Assembly (NCBI RefSeq): GCF_037646455.1 | Contig: NZ_JBBIXN010000003.1 | Location: 1 to 64,000 of the forward strand | DNA: 64,000 bases | Reading direction: 5' to 3' | DNA from: Draconibacterium mangrovi_A | GTDB lineage: Bacteria > Bacteroidota > Bacteroidia > Bacteroidales > Prolixibacteraceae | Shown: positions 51,939-59,164 of the stretch, in pieces | Layout: the number at the start of each line of letters is the position of its first letter | Numbering within the stretch: the first letter of the stretch is position 1 | Program-made: the position numbers and the translations under genes | The notes under the pieces: model-generated | The model's database searches: none | What the model was told of the DNA's origin: nothing | What the model saw: the letters and a program-made list of their open reading frames with translations, nothing else

Positions 51939-52841
51939 TTATTCGATCACCATATAATCGCGCCCAACAATTACTTCGCCATCGTATTTTGTGGCAATTT
52001 CTTTGAGCAGATCCTCTTCAGTATCTCCCCAAAAAAGCAGGTGATAGAGGACCAGTTTGCTGGGTTGGGCTTTGGTTGCCAGTTCCCCAAGTTCCAGAGT
52101 TGAGGTGTGGTTGGCAGCATGGTATTTTTTCCAGAAATCATTTCGTTTGGTCCATCGGTGATAGGAATATACTTCATGAATAAGGATATCGGCACCTATT
52201 GAATAGTTCAGGATATTCTCGCACGGACGGGTGTCGCCTGAAATTACGATGGTTTTATCTGGTGTTGTGAATCGAAAACCGAACGCATTGGGCCAACTGC
52301 CGTGCTGTACATGAAATGCTTCAACCTTAATCAACGAATCAGTATAAATAATTTCATCATTTTCAAATTCATGAGTATTTACTTTCCAACCGTTCTTGTT
52401 TGCCGGTTCCAGTCCGTTCAATCTGTAGTCGATATCGGCCCGATATGCTTCCACAATATGATCAGCCAGATGTTTTGTCCCCGTCGGACCATATAGTTCA
52501 AGTGGAACATCGCGTTCGAGTACCCACGGAGTAAGCAGCAAATCAGGTAATCCAATGGTGTGATCGGAATGCAGGTGAGTAAGAAAAGCAATGCGCAGGT
52601 TTTTGGCTTCCAGTTGCTGAAAATTTCCACCGTAACGGGGCGTCATTTTAGCCGCATTTCGTACAATACCGGCACCAAAATCAACCAGGTAAACATTATC
52701 GTTCACCAGGATGGCAATACTGCTTCCTGCATGGTCGGGATCGGGATTCGGTGTTCCGGTCCCCAATAAAATAACCTTGGTTTGAGCTGATGAGAATAAG
52801 GCAAGTACTGCCGCAAACAACAAAAGAGCAATGTGTTTCAT
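51939..52841 (-). CDS. Exported metallo-beta-lactamase-fold hydrolase
   Basis: 300 residues. Signal peptide (LLLFAAVLALFSSAQ, about 20). MBL metal-site motif is FLTHLHSDHTIGLPDL (HxHxDH at 89-94); also GTGTPNPDPDHAGSS (about 27-41), VQHGSWPNAFGFRF (about 187), SGDTRPCENI (Asp/third ligand, about 209), and the final His in KLVLYHLLFWGD. This looks like the RNase Z/arylsulfatase-like branch that includes many exported enzymes; substrate unknown. Being exported argues against tRNA processing. It converges on the RND operon terminator. Confidence 0.85.
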   Translation of the reverse strand: MKHIALLLFAAVLALFSSAQTKVILLGTGTPNPDPDHAGSSIAILVNDNVYLVDFGAGIVRNAAKMTPRYGGNFQQLEAKNLRIAFLTHLHSDHTIGLPDLLLTPWVLERDVPLELYGPTGTKHLADHIVEAYRADIDYRLNGLEPANKNGWKVNTHEFENDEIIYTDSLIKVEAFHVQHGSWPNAFGFRFTTPDKTIVISGDTRPCENILNYSIGADILIHEVYSYHRWTKRNDFWKKYHAANHTSTLELGELATKAQPSKLVLYHLLFWGDTEEDLLKEIATKYDGEVIVGRDYMVIE

Positions 52842-52920
52842 TTGTTGAAAATTACTTCATGATATTACTAAGATATGGAAATTGTTTTAGAAGAGTTAAG
52901 CAGACACAAATGCCAAACGA

Positions 52921-52951
52921 AAAAGGGAAACCAACACATGATTTCCCTTTT
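52921..52951 (-). terminator. Hairpin terminator of the small exported protein gene
   Basis: AAAAGGGAAA (52921-52930) pairs with TTTCCCTTTT (52942-52951) over an 11-nt loop; read on the minus strand the U-rich arm falls at the 3' end. It lies 22 bp past the stop of the gene at 52973. Confidence 0.65.
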
Positions 52952-52972
52952 CCCTGAATCTTAATTAATAAC

Positions 52973-53389
52973 TTATCTCCCTTTTGCTTCCACGGAAATG
53001 ACTTTAATTGTCTGGCTTCCTGAAAACTCTCCCAACACAGATGATCCGGTAAGCGTTAGCATAATGTCTCCAAGTTCCAGCACATCGGCATCAACGAGTT
53101 CAGTTACTTCCTCCATATTAAATTTGGCAACGAACTGTCCCCTGCTGTCCGATTTCCACCAGGCAATAGGCACATCATTGAGCAATACCGAAGCACCATT
53201 AACCGCACTATATGAAATATCGGTGTGCACGGTAACTACGGTTCCTTCGCTTTGGATATTGAGTACGTTGGGCGCTACATCAATGTTGATTGAAAGAGGG
53301 TCGGGGGTAAACCCGGCACTTAGGAAGAATACAGTAGCAGTGGCAAATGCCAAGCGCAAAAAATTGATTTTTGATTTAAAAGCTTTCAT
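52973..53389 (-). CDS. Small exported Ig-like protein, unknown
   Basis: 138 residues. Signal peptide (LRLAFATATVFFLSAGFT, about 27). The mature part reads as one beta-sandwich: SINIDVAPNVLNIQSEGTVVTVHTDISYSAV (split), IAWWKSDSRGQFVAKFNMEEV (about 76-96, split), MLTLTGSSVLGEFSGSQTIKVIS. The DVAPN start and EFSGSQTIKVI end occur in small secreted proteins, for example within gliding- or PEP-CTERM-type systems, though no sorting tail is present here. Function unknown. Monocistronic. Confidence 0.65.
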   Translation of the reverse strand: MKAFKSKINFLRLAFATATVFFLSAGFTPDPLSINIDVAPNVLNIQSEGTVVTVHTDISYSAVNGASVLLNDVPIAWWKSDSRGQFVAKFNMEEVTELVDADVLELGDIMLTLTGSSVLGEFSGSQTIKVISVEAKGR

Positions 53390-53551
53390 TCAATTTGAGT
53401 TTTGGTTTGTAATAAGTGTAAATAAAGGTAGTAAAATATCACACTAAAGTGTGATTTATTGCCAGTAAATTAGTTGATTGAAGAAATGTTGTGCGACATT
53501 TAAATTGACATAAGTTCTCAAAGATATTGAAAAGACTATTCTTTGAGCCTT

Positions 53552-54508
53552 TTATTTGAACTTGATTATTGAATTTCTGTCGCGATTTACAAGCAGTTGC
53601 GTAACATCAGGTCTGGAATAATGTCCCGCAGGATCAAAATTTTGTCTTTCTTCCAGAACTTTGCTGAAATCAAGTTCAGCCGTAAAAATTCCTTCAGTGT
53701 TTGCCTGTGGTTCGATTATCCATTGTGCATCGGGGCCTGCAATGCAGGAGCCACCATCGGCCAGTACTTCCGTGCAGTTTGCCCTGATCAGGTCCGCGTG
53801 AGGAATTGTTGTAGGGATATCGTTTTTTCGCATTAAACCCGAAACAGAAATCACAAAGGATCGGGCTTCTTCTGCAATAAAGCGGGTGATATTTTCTATA
53901 TTTCGCACATTCCCCGGCCAGATGGCAATGTGCAGATCTTCTCCTTGTCCGTAAAGAGTAGCGCGAGAAAGTGGCGTCCAGTTCTCCCAACAGTTGAGTG
54001 CCCCTGCAGTAAAGTTTTTAAGTTTCTGTACCTGCAGACCATGACCGTCACCGATGCTCCAAACCAAACGTTCATCGTAAGTTGGCATAAGTTTTCGGTG
54101 GGTATGGGTGATGTTACCGGCAGCATTGATATAAACCAGCGTACAATACATACTGTGCCCGCCACGGTCGGAAGCCCGTTCAACCGTTCCAAGTACTACT
54201 GCTATCTTTTTTTCCCTTGCTATTTTACATACGCCGTCGAGATGGCCGGCATCGATCTGAACACCTTGCTCAACGTAATGTGCGTACATTTCTTTTTGAA
54301 CCTGTGAATTAAACCGTGCACCTTCGGTGCGTTCCACCCAAAAAGGATATCCCGGAACAAGTGCTTCACCAAAAACCACCAGCTCGCAACCTTTGGCAGC
54401 TGCATTTTCAATAAAACTGCTTACTTTTTCCAGCGTTTTATCACGGTCGAGCCAGACAGGTGCCATTTGCGCCAGACCGACTTTTAATATGTTATTATTT
54501 CTATCCAT
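53552..54508 (-). CDS. Nitrilase-branch carbon-nitrogen hydrolase
   Basis: 318 residues. Catalytic triad of the nitrilase superfamily is visible: Glu48 in VFGEALVPGYPFW, Lys139 in THRKLMPTYDERLVW and Cys173 in ALNCWENWTPL. The CWENW and PGYPFW contexts are those of true nitrilases (branch 1, aliphatic/arylaceto-type) rather than amidases; therefore it may convert organic nitriles to acids and ammonia. The start is MDRNNNILKVGLAQMAPVW. It is followed 18 bp downstream by a MazG-like gene on the same strand in reverse order, so the two are probably co-transcribed. Confidence 0.86.
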   Translation of the reverse strand: MDRNNNILKVGLAQMAPVWLDRDKTLEKVSSFIENAAAKGCELVVFGEALVPGYPFWVERTEGARFNSQVQKEMYAHYVEQGVQIDAGHLDGVCKIAREKKIAVVLGTVERASDRGGHSMYCTLVYINAAGNITHTHRKLMPTYDERLVWSIGDGHGLQVQKLKNFTAGALNCWENWTPLSRATLYGQGEDLHIAIWPGNVRNIENITRFIAEEARSFVISVSGLMRKNDIPTTIPHADLIRANCTEVLADGGSCIAGPDAQWIIEPQANTEGIFTAELDFSKVLEERQNFDPAGHYSRPDVTQLLVNRDRNSIIKFK

Positions 54509-54526
54509 TTTTAGTAAAGTTTCATT

Positions 54527-54853
54527 TTATGGAAGTGATTTCCAGGTTCGATTTTTATTGATTTCTTCTTTTGCCCGAAAAGCATTTTCCAGATTAATTC
54601 CTTTTCGGTTGGCAATGGCACATAAATAGATGAGTATATCTGTAAGTTCGTCACCAATTTCGGTGAAATTTGAATTCGAATCAACCGATAAACCTTCCGA
54701 TTTTCTTACTGCTTTAAAAAGCTCACCTACCTCTTCGCCCAGTAGTAAGCATTTGTCGATGGTGGTTTGATGAATAAAATCACGTTCGTGTTCCAATTCA
54801 GTTACATATTTTTGAAAATCGGAAAGTGTAGGATGGCTGTTTAGTTCCGGCAT
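54527..54853 (-). CDS. MazG-like nucleotide pyrophosphohydrolase
   Basis: 108 residues, the size of single-domain MazG-like NTP-PPases. The metal-binding E-x-x-E and D-x-x-D helix pairs are visible: LLGEEVGELFKAVRKSEG (about 38-55) and IGDELTDILIYLCAIAN (about 66-82). Such enzymes hydrolyse non-canonical or excess NTPs to NMP plus PPi, cleaning nucleotide pools. The end FRAKEEINKNRTW is typical. It precedes the nitrilase gene, 18 bp apart on the same strand. Confidence 0.88.
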   Translation of the reverse strand: MPELNSHPTLSDFQKYVTELEHERDFIHQTTIDKCLLLGEEVGELFKAVRKSEGLSVDSNSNFTEIGDELTDILIYLCAIANRKGINLENAFRAKEEINKNRTWKSLP

Positions 54854-54897
54854 AATAAATGGTTTTAAAAATTTTCCTCAACAAACTTTTTGTGTAT

Positions 54898-55614
54898 TTA
54901 ACTAATGCTTTTTTTCGATTCAATTACCACTTCTTTTACACAGGCAGCCGGTGAAAGTTCGAGCAAGTATTTTATGGTTTTGAACAGGTCTTCAGGCTCG
55001 ATCATTTCCTCTGCAGGAAGAGGTGTCCCGGCTTCGAAAGCCATTTTTGTATTTACCCAGCCCGGGCACAGCGCGGTAACTTTTATACCCAGCGGAGTGA
55101 GTTCGCGATACAACGATTCACTTAATCCAAGCATACCAAATTTCGATGCACTGTAACCGCCACTGCCGGCAAAACCAATTTTCCCCGATCGCGAGACTAC
55201 GTTAAAAATATAGCCCATTCGCTGCTTTTTCATCAAAGGCACAATCTCTTTGGTGAAATTGAACTGGGCCGTAAGGTTGGTGGCGATCATGGAACTGAAA
55301 TCTTTTTCGGAGAGTTCAAGTGTTCCGTCGAAATAAATGCCGGCATTATTCACCAAAACATCAATCCGTCCGTGTTTTGCCAGAATTGCCTTTACCGTTT
55401 CATTTATTTTATCGGTGTCGTTAATATCCAGCTCAAAAATGGACGGAGAAAGCCCGCCTTTACTGATAATTTCTAAAGCAACATGTTCGAGGTCATGAAG
55501 ATTCCGGCCAATTAAAACAGTCAGGTAATTCAACTCAGCCAATCCGTTCGCCACTGCCTTGCCAATACCTTTGCCTGCACCTGTAATTACCGCAATTCGG
55601 TTTTCTAAAATCAT
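54898..55614 (-). CDS. Short-chain dehydrogenase/reductase
   Basis: 238 residues, classical SDR. Cofactor motif TGAGKGIGKAVANGLA (about 11-26), strand-4 NNAGIYFDG (about 88-96), active-site Ser at about 140 (VVSRSGKIG), the YxxxK pair in YSASKFGMLG (about 154-163) and PGWVNTKMAF (about 184-193). An arginine (LIGRN, about 39) in place of an acid after strand 2 suggests NADPH preference. It resembles 3-oxoacyl-ACP reductase FabG, but the substrate is undetermined. Monocistronic. Confidence 0.88.
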   Translation of the reverse strand: MILENRIAVITGAGKGIGKAVANGLAELNYLTVLIGRNLHDLEHVALEIISKGGLSPSIFELDINDTDKINETVKAILAKHGRIDVLVNNAGIYFDGTLELSEKDFSSMIATNLTAQFNFTKEIVPLMKKQRMGYIFNVVSRSGKIGFAGSGGYSASKFGMLGLSESLYRELTPLGIKVTALCPGWVNTKMAFEAGTPLPAEEMIEPEDLFKTIKYLLELSPAACVKEVVIESKKSIS

Positions 55615-55691
55615 AAATTCATTTTTTTTAAAGATACGATCTGAATACAGGAAATAAAAATACTAAGAAAGGTTCAGGCATTTGGCAAATA

Positions 55692-55723
55692 GGGTTCCAT
55701 CTCTTCGAAAACATGGTATCCTA
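55692..55723. repeat. Hairpin repeat, copy 1
   Basis: GGGTTCCAT (55692-55700) and ATGGTATCC (55713-55721) form an 8-of-9-pair hairpin with a 12-nt loop, followed by TAG. A diverged second copy lies at 56411-56440, on the other side of the small barrel gene. Confidence 0.4.
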
Positions 55724-55754
55724 GCTGTATACATTTCAAAGCATAGCGACGGTT

Positions 55755-56258
55755 TCATAAACAGAAAAGTACTTTCGCTCCTAACACCGGGAATACAGGA
55801 ATAGTATTTACTTCATGAAATTCATCTTTGTTTTCAACTTTGTTCATCAGAACACCAGCAATACCTAATTTTGGTTCTAAACTCCATTTTGCAGATAATG
55901 GTATTTCACGAGAGAAATGAACATTAAGTAATAAAGAGGATACCTTTTTTTGCGCACTATCGGAGTAGCCGTAAACTAGCCCCGTGTTTATTATCCATAA
56001 TTTCTTTTCCCATTTTTTGTTCAGATTGCCAAAATAATAACCATGATTTAGTGTAATGGTATGAACTTGTTTACTGTCTTCAAATTTTAGGTCAGTACCA
56101 TAACTGAATTCGAGTTTGCTTGCTGGTGAAAATTTTGAAAATATGCCAATCGTGCAGCCTGACGGAAAATCAGCGCCCATCTCAAAGCCAAATTTTTTCT
56201 GAGCAGTAGTACAATGTCCGAGAATTATAAAGAAAAGAAGAAGTATGGAGATTCTCAT
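55755..56258 (-). CDS. Small exported beta-barrel-like protein
   Basis: 167 residues. Signal peptide (LLLFFIILGHCTTAQ, about 19). The mature sequence is a row of short amphipathic strands with aromatic ends (GFEMGADFPSGCTIGIFS, KLEFSYGTDLKF, LLLNVHFSREIPLS, KWSLEPKLGIAGV), ending in FPVLGAKVLFCL, consistent with an eight-stranded outer-membrane barrel. No family is recognised. Both ends of the gene are flanked by hairpin repeats that may be one mobile or repetitive element family. Confidence 0.68.
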   Translation of the reverse strand: MRISILLLFFIILGHCTTAQKKFGFEMGADFPSGCTIGIFSKFSPASKLEFSYGTDLKFEDSKQVHTITLNHGYYFGNLNKKWEKKLWIINTGLVYGYSDSAQKKVSSLLLNVHFSREIPLSAKWSLEPKLGIAGVLMNKVENKDEFHEVNTIPVFPVLGAKVLFCL

Positions 56259-56378
56259 TCTTGACGACTTTTAATTTTTTGTTTAATATAAAATTAAAGA
56301 TCGAAGATCTCAATAAATCGCCGTAATAAATTGAAAATTAACAAATAGGGTAATGGTATTTTAATTGTTTTACTTACT

Positions 56379-56397
56379 CCTTCCCTGTAGGGGAAGG
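56379..56397. repeat. REP-like palindrome downstream of the response regulator
   Basis: CCTTCCC pairs with GGGAAGG around TGTAG. It lies 63 bp past the stop (minus strand) of the response regulator gene and resembles the CCCTCTCC/GGAGAGGG element between the kinase and regulator genes. Confidence 0.45.
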
Positions 56398-56410
56398 TAG
56401 TATGCAAGAG

Positions 56411-56440
56411 GGTTTCCATCTTTTTTGAGAAATGGAATCC
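56411..56440. repeat. Hairpin repeat, copy 2
   Basis: GGTTTCCAT and ATGGAATCC form an 8-of-9-pair hairpin around a 12-nt loop, like copy 1 at 55692-55723. It is oriented the same way. Confidence 0.4.
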
Positions 56441-56459
56441 TTAGTTTTGGAAATGGTCC

Positions 56460-57149
56460 TTACTTCACTTCCAATATAAATCCGCTTCCATGAATATTTT
56501 TGATCTCAATATCGGGATCTTCTTTCAGGTATTTGCGAAGTTTGGTGATAAAAACATCCATGCTACGGGCGGTGAAGTAGCCATCGTCGCCCCAAATTTT
56601 TCGGAGCGCCGTTTCGCGACTGAGCAGCTCGTTTTTGTTCTGGCAAAGTAGTTTTAACAGGTCGGCTTCTTTGGGCGAGAGTTTTTGTTTTTCGCCATCG
56701 CGTGAAATGCTCCGGAGCTTTGAATCAAAAGCATAAGAACCAATTTCAAATATAATGTCTTCTGTTTTAGCTTCTACCGACTGCCTTTTAACAATGGCCT
56801 GAATTTTAGCCAGCAGTACTTCAGTGTCGAAAGGTTTGGTAATGTAGTCGTCGGCACCCAGGTTGTAGCCTTTTAGGATGTCTTCCTTCATACTTTTGGC
56901 CGTGAGAAAAACCATCGGTATTTCTTTGTTGATCTTTCTAATTTCCGCACCGACGGTAAATCCGTCAACATTGGGCAACATCACATCGAGGATGCAAATG
57001 TGGTATTCACCGGTCCGGAATTTATCCATGGCGAGTTTTCCATCGTCGACCCAGGTCACGTTAAAGTCGTTGATTTCGAGGTAGGATTTTAATACTGCCC
57101 CAAAACTCAGATCGTCTTCTAAAAGGAATATGTGTTGTTTTTTTTCCAC
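56460..57149 (-). CDS. OmpR/PhoB-family response regulator
   Basis: 229 residues. Receiver domain (1 to about 120): acidic pair EDD (11-13), phospho-acceptor Asp55 in CILDVMLPNVDG, Thr83/Lys85 in FLTAKSM. C-terminal winged-helix DNA-binding domain (about 130-227): LRSISRDGEKQKLSPKEADLLKLL, DGYFTARSMDVFITKLRKYL and GSGFILEV. It should be phosphorylated by the kinase encoded just upstream and bind direct repeats. The likely site is the TTAAC array at 59063-59099. The intergenic gap to the kinase is 125 bp and filled with REP-like elements. Confidence 0.93.
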   Translation of the reverse strand: MEKKQHIFLLEDDLSFGAVLKSYLEINDFNVTWVDDGKLAMDKFRTGEYHICILDVMLPNVDGFTVGAEIRKINKEIPMVFLTAKSMKEDILKGYNLGADDYITKPFDTEVLLAKIQAIVKRQSVEAKTEDIIFEIGSYAFDSKLRSISRDGEKQKLSPKEADLLKLLCQNKNELLSRETALRKIWGDDGYFTARSMDVFITKLRKYLKEDPDIEIKNIHGSGFILEVK

Positions 57150-57209
57150 TTTTTGGTCAACCTGTCCGTTAACTGCCGGATTCAGGATCTTTTTTGTTTG
57201 CTATTTTAG

Positions 57210-57272
57210 ATTCTGAAACAAGTTCAGAATGACGTTCCTAACTCCCTCTCCTTTGGAGAGGGCCGGGGAGAG
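57210..57272. repeat. Composite REP-like element between kinase and regulator genes
   Basis: Two palindromes lie side by side: ATTCTGAA-ACAAG-TTCAGAAT (57210-57230, followed by GACG) and CCCTCTCC-TTT-GGAGAGGG (57244-57262, followed by CCGGGGAGAGG). Sequences of both types are dispersed repeats in many bacterial genomes. They sit between the histidine kinase stop (57275) and the regulator start (57149). Confidence 0.65.
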
Positions 57273-57274
57273 GC

Positions 57275-59023
57275 CTACTCCCTTACAAAAGGTAAAAATA
57301 CATCAAATTTGCTTCCCTTACCCGGTTCGCTGCTTACGTTTATGGTTCCTTTGTTGGCTTCCACAACGGCTTTAACGTAACTCAACCCGAGTCCAAAGCC
57401 TTTTACATTATGAATGTTGCCGCTGGTTTGCCGGTAAAAGCGTTCAAAAATTTTGGCCTGCACGGTCTTGCTCATCCCAATTCCTTTGTCCTCAACTGAA
57501 ATAAGCACACCTTTTGCGGTGTTCTTTGTACTCACCTTTATCTGGGGTGCATCCGGCGAGTATTTATTGGCATTATCAATCAGGTTATACACCAGGTTAG
57601 TAGCATGCAATTTATCGGTAGTTACCACCGAATTAGCTGCTTTCAGGTCGAGATCGATTTTACCACTGCGTTTCTCCACCTGCAATTCGATTCCCTGCAC
57701 TGCGTCGCTGATCAGGTCGTGTGCATCGATGGTTTCCCAACGGAAATCGAACTCTTTGCGGTCGAGGCGTGCAATCGTCAGAATGTCTTCCACCTGCCGG
57801 TTCATGCGGGTATTTTCTTTTTTTATCATTCCCACGAAATACCTGATCCGTTCAGGATCGTTCACCACTTTATCATTATTAATGGAGTCGGTAGCTACCG
57901 AGATGGTGGCTATTGGTGTTTTAAATTCGTGCGTCATGTTATTGATAAAATCCGATTTCATTTCCGAAATCTTCTTCTGACGCAGAATATAAAAGATACT
58001 CAGCGCAAAAGTCACCAGAATAAACAACGAAAACAGAAACGAAGCTACCAGCAACCAGTTTAGCGAGCGGTAAATAAATCCATCTTTTCCCGGAAAGAAA
58101 ACGGCCAGTTTTATATTTTTCTGAAATATATCGTTGGGATACAGGTTCGCCTGGAAAATGGAGTTGGCGACTGCTGCTGAATCGGTCACGCTCATCGGAA
58201 ATTCGACAATGCTGTCGTGAATTATTCCAAATTCAAAATCAAGTGTGATATTGGCTTGGAGTAATTCCGTTGTTAATACATCGCTTATCTGGTTTTCATC
58301 GATCGTGCGCACATCCCAGGCCGACACTTCGCTGACCATTTTATTGGCAATGCGTTTCAGGTTGCCGGCTTTCACCTGTACTCTTTTGCTAAAATCGGGG
58401 CGAAGCACATCAAAAGTGTCCAGTTCCATCAGCACCGAATCGATTTTTACCGTGGTGTAGGTGTAAAGTGAATCGGCGTCGGAAATGATAGTATCGCTCT
58501 GAATAAAAACCATGCTGTTGGCCGCCGATTTGTTCGAAGAAACAACAACATGTGCAGGCCGGTTGGTTTGCCGCACATTGTATGAAAAAGTGTGTGTGCT
58601 GTTATCATCGCTGTCGTTTTCCACCTTAATTTCAATAACAGCGTCTTTCTTATCGGGCGAGAATTCGCGTATGATTTTAATTGGTTTTCTCTTTTTAACA
58701 GCATTTCCTTGAACAACAGCCAGCGATTCGGGCGAAGTGCGCCAGATCAGTTCTTCATCTTTATCGAAAAAGGCTTCACCGGATTTATCTTTTCCAATGA
58801 AATGTAAGGAATCGTCCGAAAAGATCATGTCGTTCACCACACCAAAGTTATGGATGTCTTCGAGACGGCTGATGGTGCGCTGCATGGCCTCGTTCACACT
58901 GCGATCGAACATTTCGTTTTTTACCCTCACGGCATTGTTCATCCAAATCAACTGTACGGCAATTATCCCTAAAATAGAGATGCCCATGAGAACGATCAAT
59001 CCGGTAAATAATTTTTTGTTCAT
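57275..59023 (-). CDS. Transmembrane sensor histidine kinase
   Basis: 582 residues. Helix 1 (LFTGLIVLMGISILGIIAVQLIW, about 5-27), a large periplasmic region (about 28-318) without a recognised ligand domain, helix 2 (LLVASFLFSLFILVTFALSIFYIL, about 319-342), then the kinase. HisKA phospho-acceptor in NNMTHEFKTPIATIS (His at about 365), HATPase: NLIDNANKYSPDAP (about 482), DKGIGMS (about 515), GFGLGLSYVKAVV (about 545). The N-terminus of the periplasmic part repeats charged segments such as VIEIKVENDSDDNSTH. It precedes the response regulator in the same operon and is divergent from a secreted acidic protein. Confidence 0.93.
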   Translation of the reverse strand: MNKKLFTGLIVLMGISILGIIAVQLIWMNNAVRVKNEMFDRSVNEAMQRTISRLEDIHNFGVVNDMIFSDDSLHFIGKDKSGEAFFDKDEELIWRTSPESLAVVQGNAVKKRKPIKIIREFSPDKKDAVIEIKVENDSDDNSTHTFSYNVRQTNRPAHVVVSSNKSAANSMVFIQSDTIISDADSLYTYTTVKIDSVLMELDTFDVLRPDFSKRVQVKAGNLKRIANKMVSEVSAWDVRTIDENQISDVLTTELLQANITLDFEFGIIHDSIVEFPMSVTDSAAVANSIFQANLYPNDIFQKNIKLAVFFPGKDGFIYRSLNWLLVASFLFSLFILVTFALSIFYILRQKKISEMKSDFINNMTHEFKTPIATISVATDSINNDKVVNDPERIRYFVGMIKKENTRMNRQVEDILTIARLDRKEFDFRWETIDAHDLISDAVQGIELQVEKRSGKIDLDLKAANSVVTTDKLHATNLVYNLIDNANKYSPDAPQIKVSTKNTAKGVLISVEDKGIGMSKTVQAKIFERFYRQTSGNIHNVKGFGLGLSYVKAVVEANKGTINVSSEPGKGSKFDVFLPFVRE

Positions 59024-59027
59024 GGCT

Positions 59028-59035
59028 CAAATATA
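59028..59035 (-). promoter_or_regulatory. -7 element (TATATTTG) of the kinase operon
   Basis: On the minus strand TATATTTG ends 4 bp before the kinase ATG (59023), so the transcript should begin at or very near the start codon. The same octamer is used by the divergent gene. Confidence 0.6.
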
Positions 59036-59062
59036 GGGATTTAGGTGGCTGAAAATCAGATT

Positions 59063-59099
59063 TTAACTTTTCCTTAACAGAGTTTAACCAGGCTTTAAC
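59063..59099. promoter_or_regulatory. Four phased TTAAC repeats, likely response-regulator site
   Basis: TTAAC occurs at 59063, 59074, 59084 and 59095, spaced 11, 10 and 11 bp, that is one helical turn each and all on one face and strand. OmpR/PhoB-type regulators bind such direct repeats; the PhoP box of Bacillus is TTAACA-type. The block abuts the -33 element of the plus-strand gene and lies upstream of the kinase promoter on the other side. Confidence 0.7.
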
Positions 59100-59102
59100 G
59101 GC

Positions 59103-59130
59103 TTGATATACAGTTTGACTGCTATATTTG
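59103..59130 (+). promoter_or_regulatory. Promoter of the secreted acidic protein gene
   Basis: TTG at 59103-59105, 17 bp, TATATTTG at 59123-59130, ahead of the ATG at 59165. The TTAAC array ends 3 bp upstream of the -33 element, the position of a classical class II activation site. Confidence 0.65.
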
Positions 59131-59164
59131 TTTCGGAAATTAAAATCGAAAAAATATCACAAAA

